Positions 17,043 to 18,165 of a stretch of 18,165 nucleotides of DNA are shown here, one piece after another; position 1 is the first letter of the stretch; each line of letters begins with the position of its first letter. Both the position numbers and the translations under genes were made by a program. Under the pieces are notes generated by a model that saw only the letters and a list, made by a program, of their open reading frames with translations, did no database searches and had not been told where the DNA came from. This DNA comes from Dunaliella salina (taxonomy: Eukaryota; Chlorophyta; Chlorophyceae; Chlamydomonadales; Dunaliellaceae), in the NCBI GenBank assembly GCA_002284615.2, contig MU069710.1, positions 357,272 to 375,436 on the forward strand. The letters run 5' to 3'.

Positions 17043-18165
17043 CGTGAAAGGAATGGAGGGCCATCAGGGGCGAGGGAGGCACGTCTCCAGGGGGTCCGTG
17101 AGCAGGGGGTATGCACACACGTCATGAGCGCACAACAGTGGCAGCAGCACACCACAGCACAAAGCTTTCAGACCACAGCTGACTTACTTTCCTCAGCCCA
17201 ACCAGCTGCTTTTTGAGACCCTGCAGAGCAGTACAAGTTCATGTGTATGGTACCAGTCCGAAACAGAAGCTACTGTGGAAAGACGAAGGTCTCAATCAGA
17301 ATCTTGTGCAGACTCCTTGGATAAGCTGGAACATGTTGTACTTGAGCACTTCAGGAACATGTAGGAACACATGGTGTCGCTGAGATGGCTATGGTGCAGA
17401 ACATGGTCTTTCTAGGAACTTATGGTATTGCCAGTTGTACCGCAATGGTGTTGAGAAAGCATGGGTCACTGAGTCGGCTGTAGGTGCGCTTTGGAGCTGC
17501 ACAGGGTTTCTAAGCCTAGAGACTCTTGGTGTGTCCTTTGCCTGCTGTTGTGACAAACATGGAGCTGGACATTGCTTTCCTGATCACGCTTATTTGGAAC
17601 TTCTTGTTGAACACGGTGTGGAACACATTGCTTTCTCGGTGCCTCTCATTGTGTTGAACTGCTGTTCATACTCGGTGCATGCGTACCCATAAGTGGTATC
17701 TCTTCCATGACATTACAATTGCGGCATGTATAAACTTCTTTGTTGATTGTCTGAAAATACTTGCGAACAATGCATATGCCCTTGCGTTTCCCCTGCCTGT
17801 TGTTTGTTAGACAGAGCTGTGCAACCAACTCTATGAAAGCAAAAGGAAAAGAAAAAGGAAAAGGAAAAGCCAACTTTATGGCTGAAGGCTTAAACTTCAT
17901 GTCATGTCATGTCATGTGATCTAATGCAATGTAATGGAGCATGTGCGACTACATCAAATTGGTCAAATGATGGTGCTGGCATTGTTTTCAACTGGCATGC
18001 ATGATGATCATAACTTCACTGCCATAAGTCGCCAGGCTTTGCCACAAACAACTAGGGATCGGCGTTGGCCTATAGCGCTATTAAATTTTGGAATATAGCG
18101 CGTGCTAAAATTGAGTATGGCAAAAACCCGTCATTGGCACGCCGTTAAGCTCGATTCTGTGTCGC
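17043..18165. other. 3' region of the OPR gene and intergenic edge
   Basis: No gene is supported; the frames at 17435-17692 (+) and 17646-17900 (-) have no recognisable features. The stretch contains a 29-nt purine-only tract at 17841-17869 (AAAAGG-type), an exact pentamer repeat (CATGT four times) at 17898-17917, and near the edge an inverted repeat GCGCTAT/ATAGCGC (18075-18081 with 18095-18101, 13-nt loop). The last whole line of sequence could belong to a neighbouring element. Confidence 0.4.
17930..17934 (+). promoter_or_regulatory. TGTAA polyadenylation signal (distal)
   Basis: This is the next + strand TGTAA after the one at 17038. Use of this site gives a 3' UTR of about 930 nt, within the range of the long 3' UTRs common in Chlorophyceae. 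Absence of any other TGTAA in between makes it the main alternative. Confidence 0.4.

Overview
The window looks like nuclear DNA of a green alga (Chlorophyta, probably Chlorophyceae). Four things point there. The one long intact gene encodes an OPR-type (octotricopeptide-like, 38-residue) repeat protein with a RAP-like C-terminus, a family greatly expanded in green algae. TGTAA, the chlorophyte polyadenylation signal, follows it. Exons elsewhere are bounded by GT/AG splice sites with matching phase. A non-LTR retrotransposon remnant has the RNase H, CCHC and restriction-like endonuclease order seen in algal LINEs. The abundance of CAG/AGC microsatellites would fit a Dunaliella-like genome, but that is only a guess. 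No bacterial operon, CRISPR array, tRNA or rRNA was seen.

Layout. 1-590 holds a diverged direct repeat (about 208 bp offset). From about 700 to 4560 the + strand is rich in A and C and carries short protein-like reading frames broken by stops and frameshifts, probably an old, unclassified mobile element or pseudogene. 4575-5870 is a degenerate 93-bp tandem repeat in two blocks, themselves copies of one larger segment. From about 7700 down to 6050 the - strand holds a glutamine-rich coding sequence with internal 12-residue (36-bp) and 100-bp repeats, broken by several frameshifts and two TAG codons. 8500-9400 (+) is a probable spliced gene for a serine-tract protein with basic nuclear-localisation-like motifs. 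9400-10300 holds nothing recognisable. 10303-12300 (-) is a 5'-truncated, mutated LINE. 12519-12609 is a CAT microsatellite. 12620-14540 is non-coding, with a recurrent near-palindromic motif. 14543/14734-17018 (+) is the OPR gene, followed by its 3' region to the window end.

The features do not form one pathway. The living part is the OPR gene, which by family should encode an organelle RNA-binding factor, and possibly the Ser-rich nuclear protein gene. The rest is mostly repeats and decayed coding sequence. The most notable signals are the near-identical 114-bp repeat array inside the OPR gene, the two-level 93-bp repeat, and the LINE whose enzymatic motifs can be traced through compensating frameshifts. 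Some apparent long reading frames begin at GTG or TTG, which are not eukaryotic starts, so the starts below were judged from splice sites and ATG codons.
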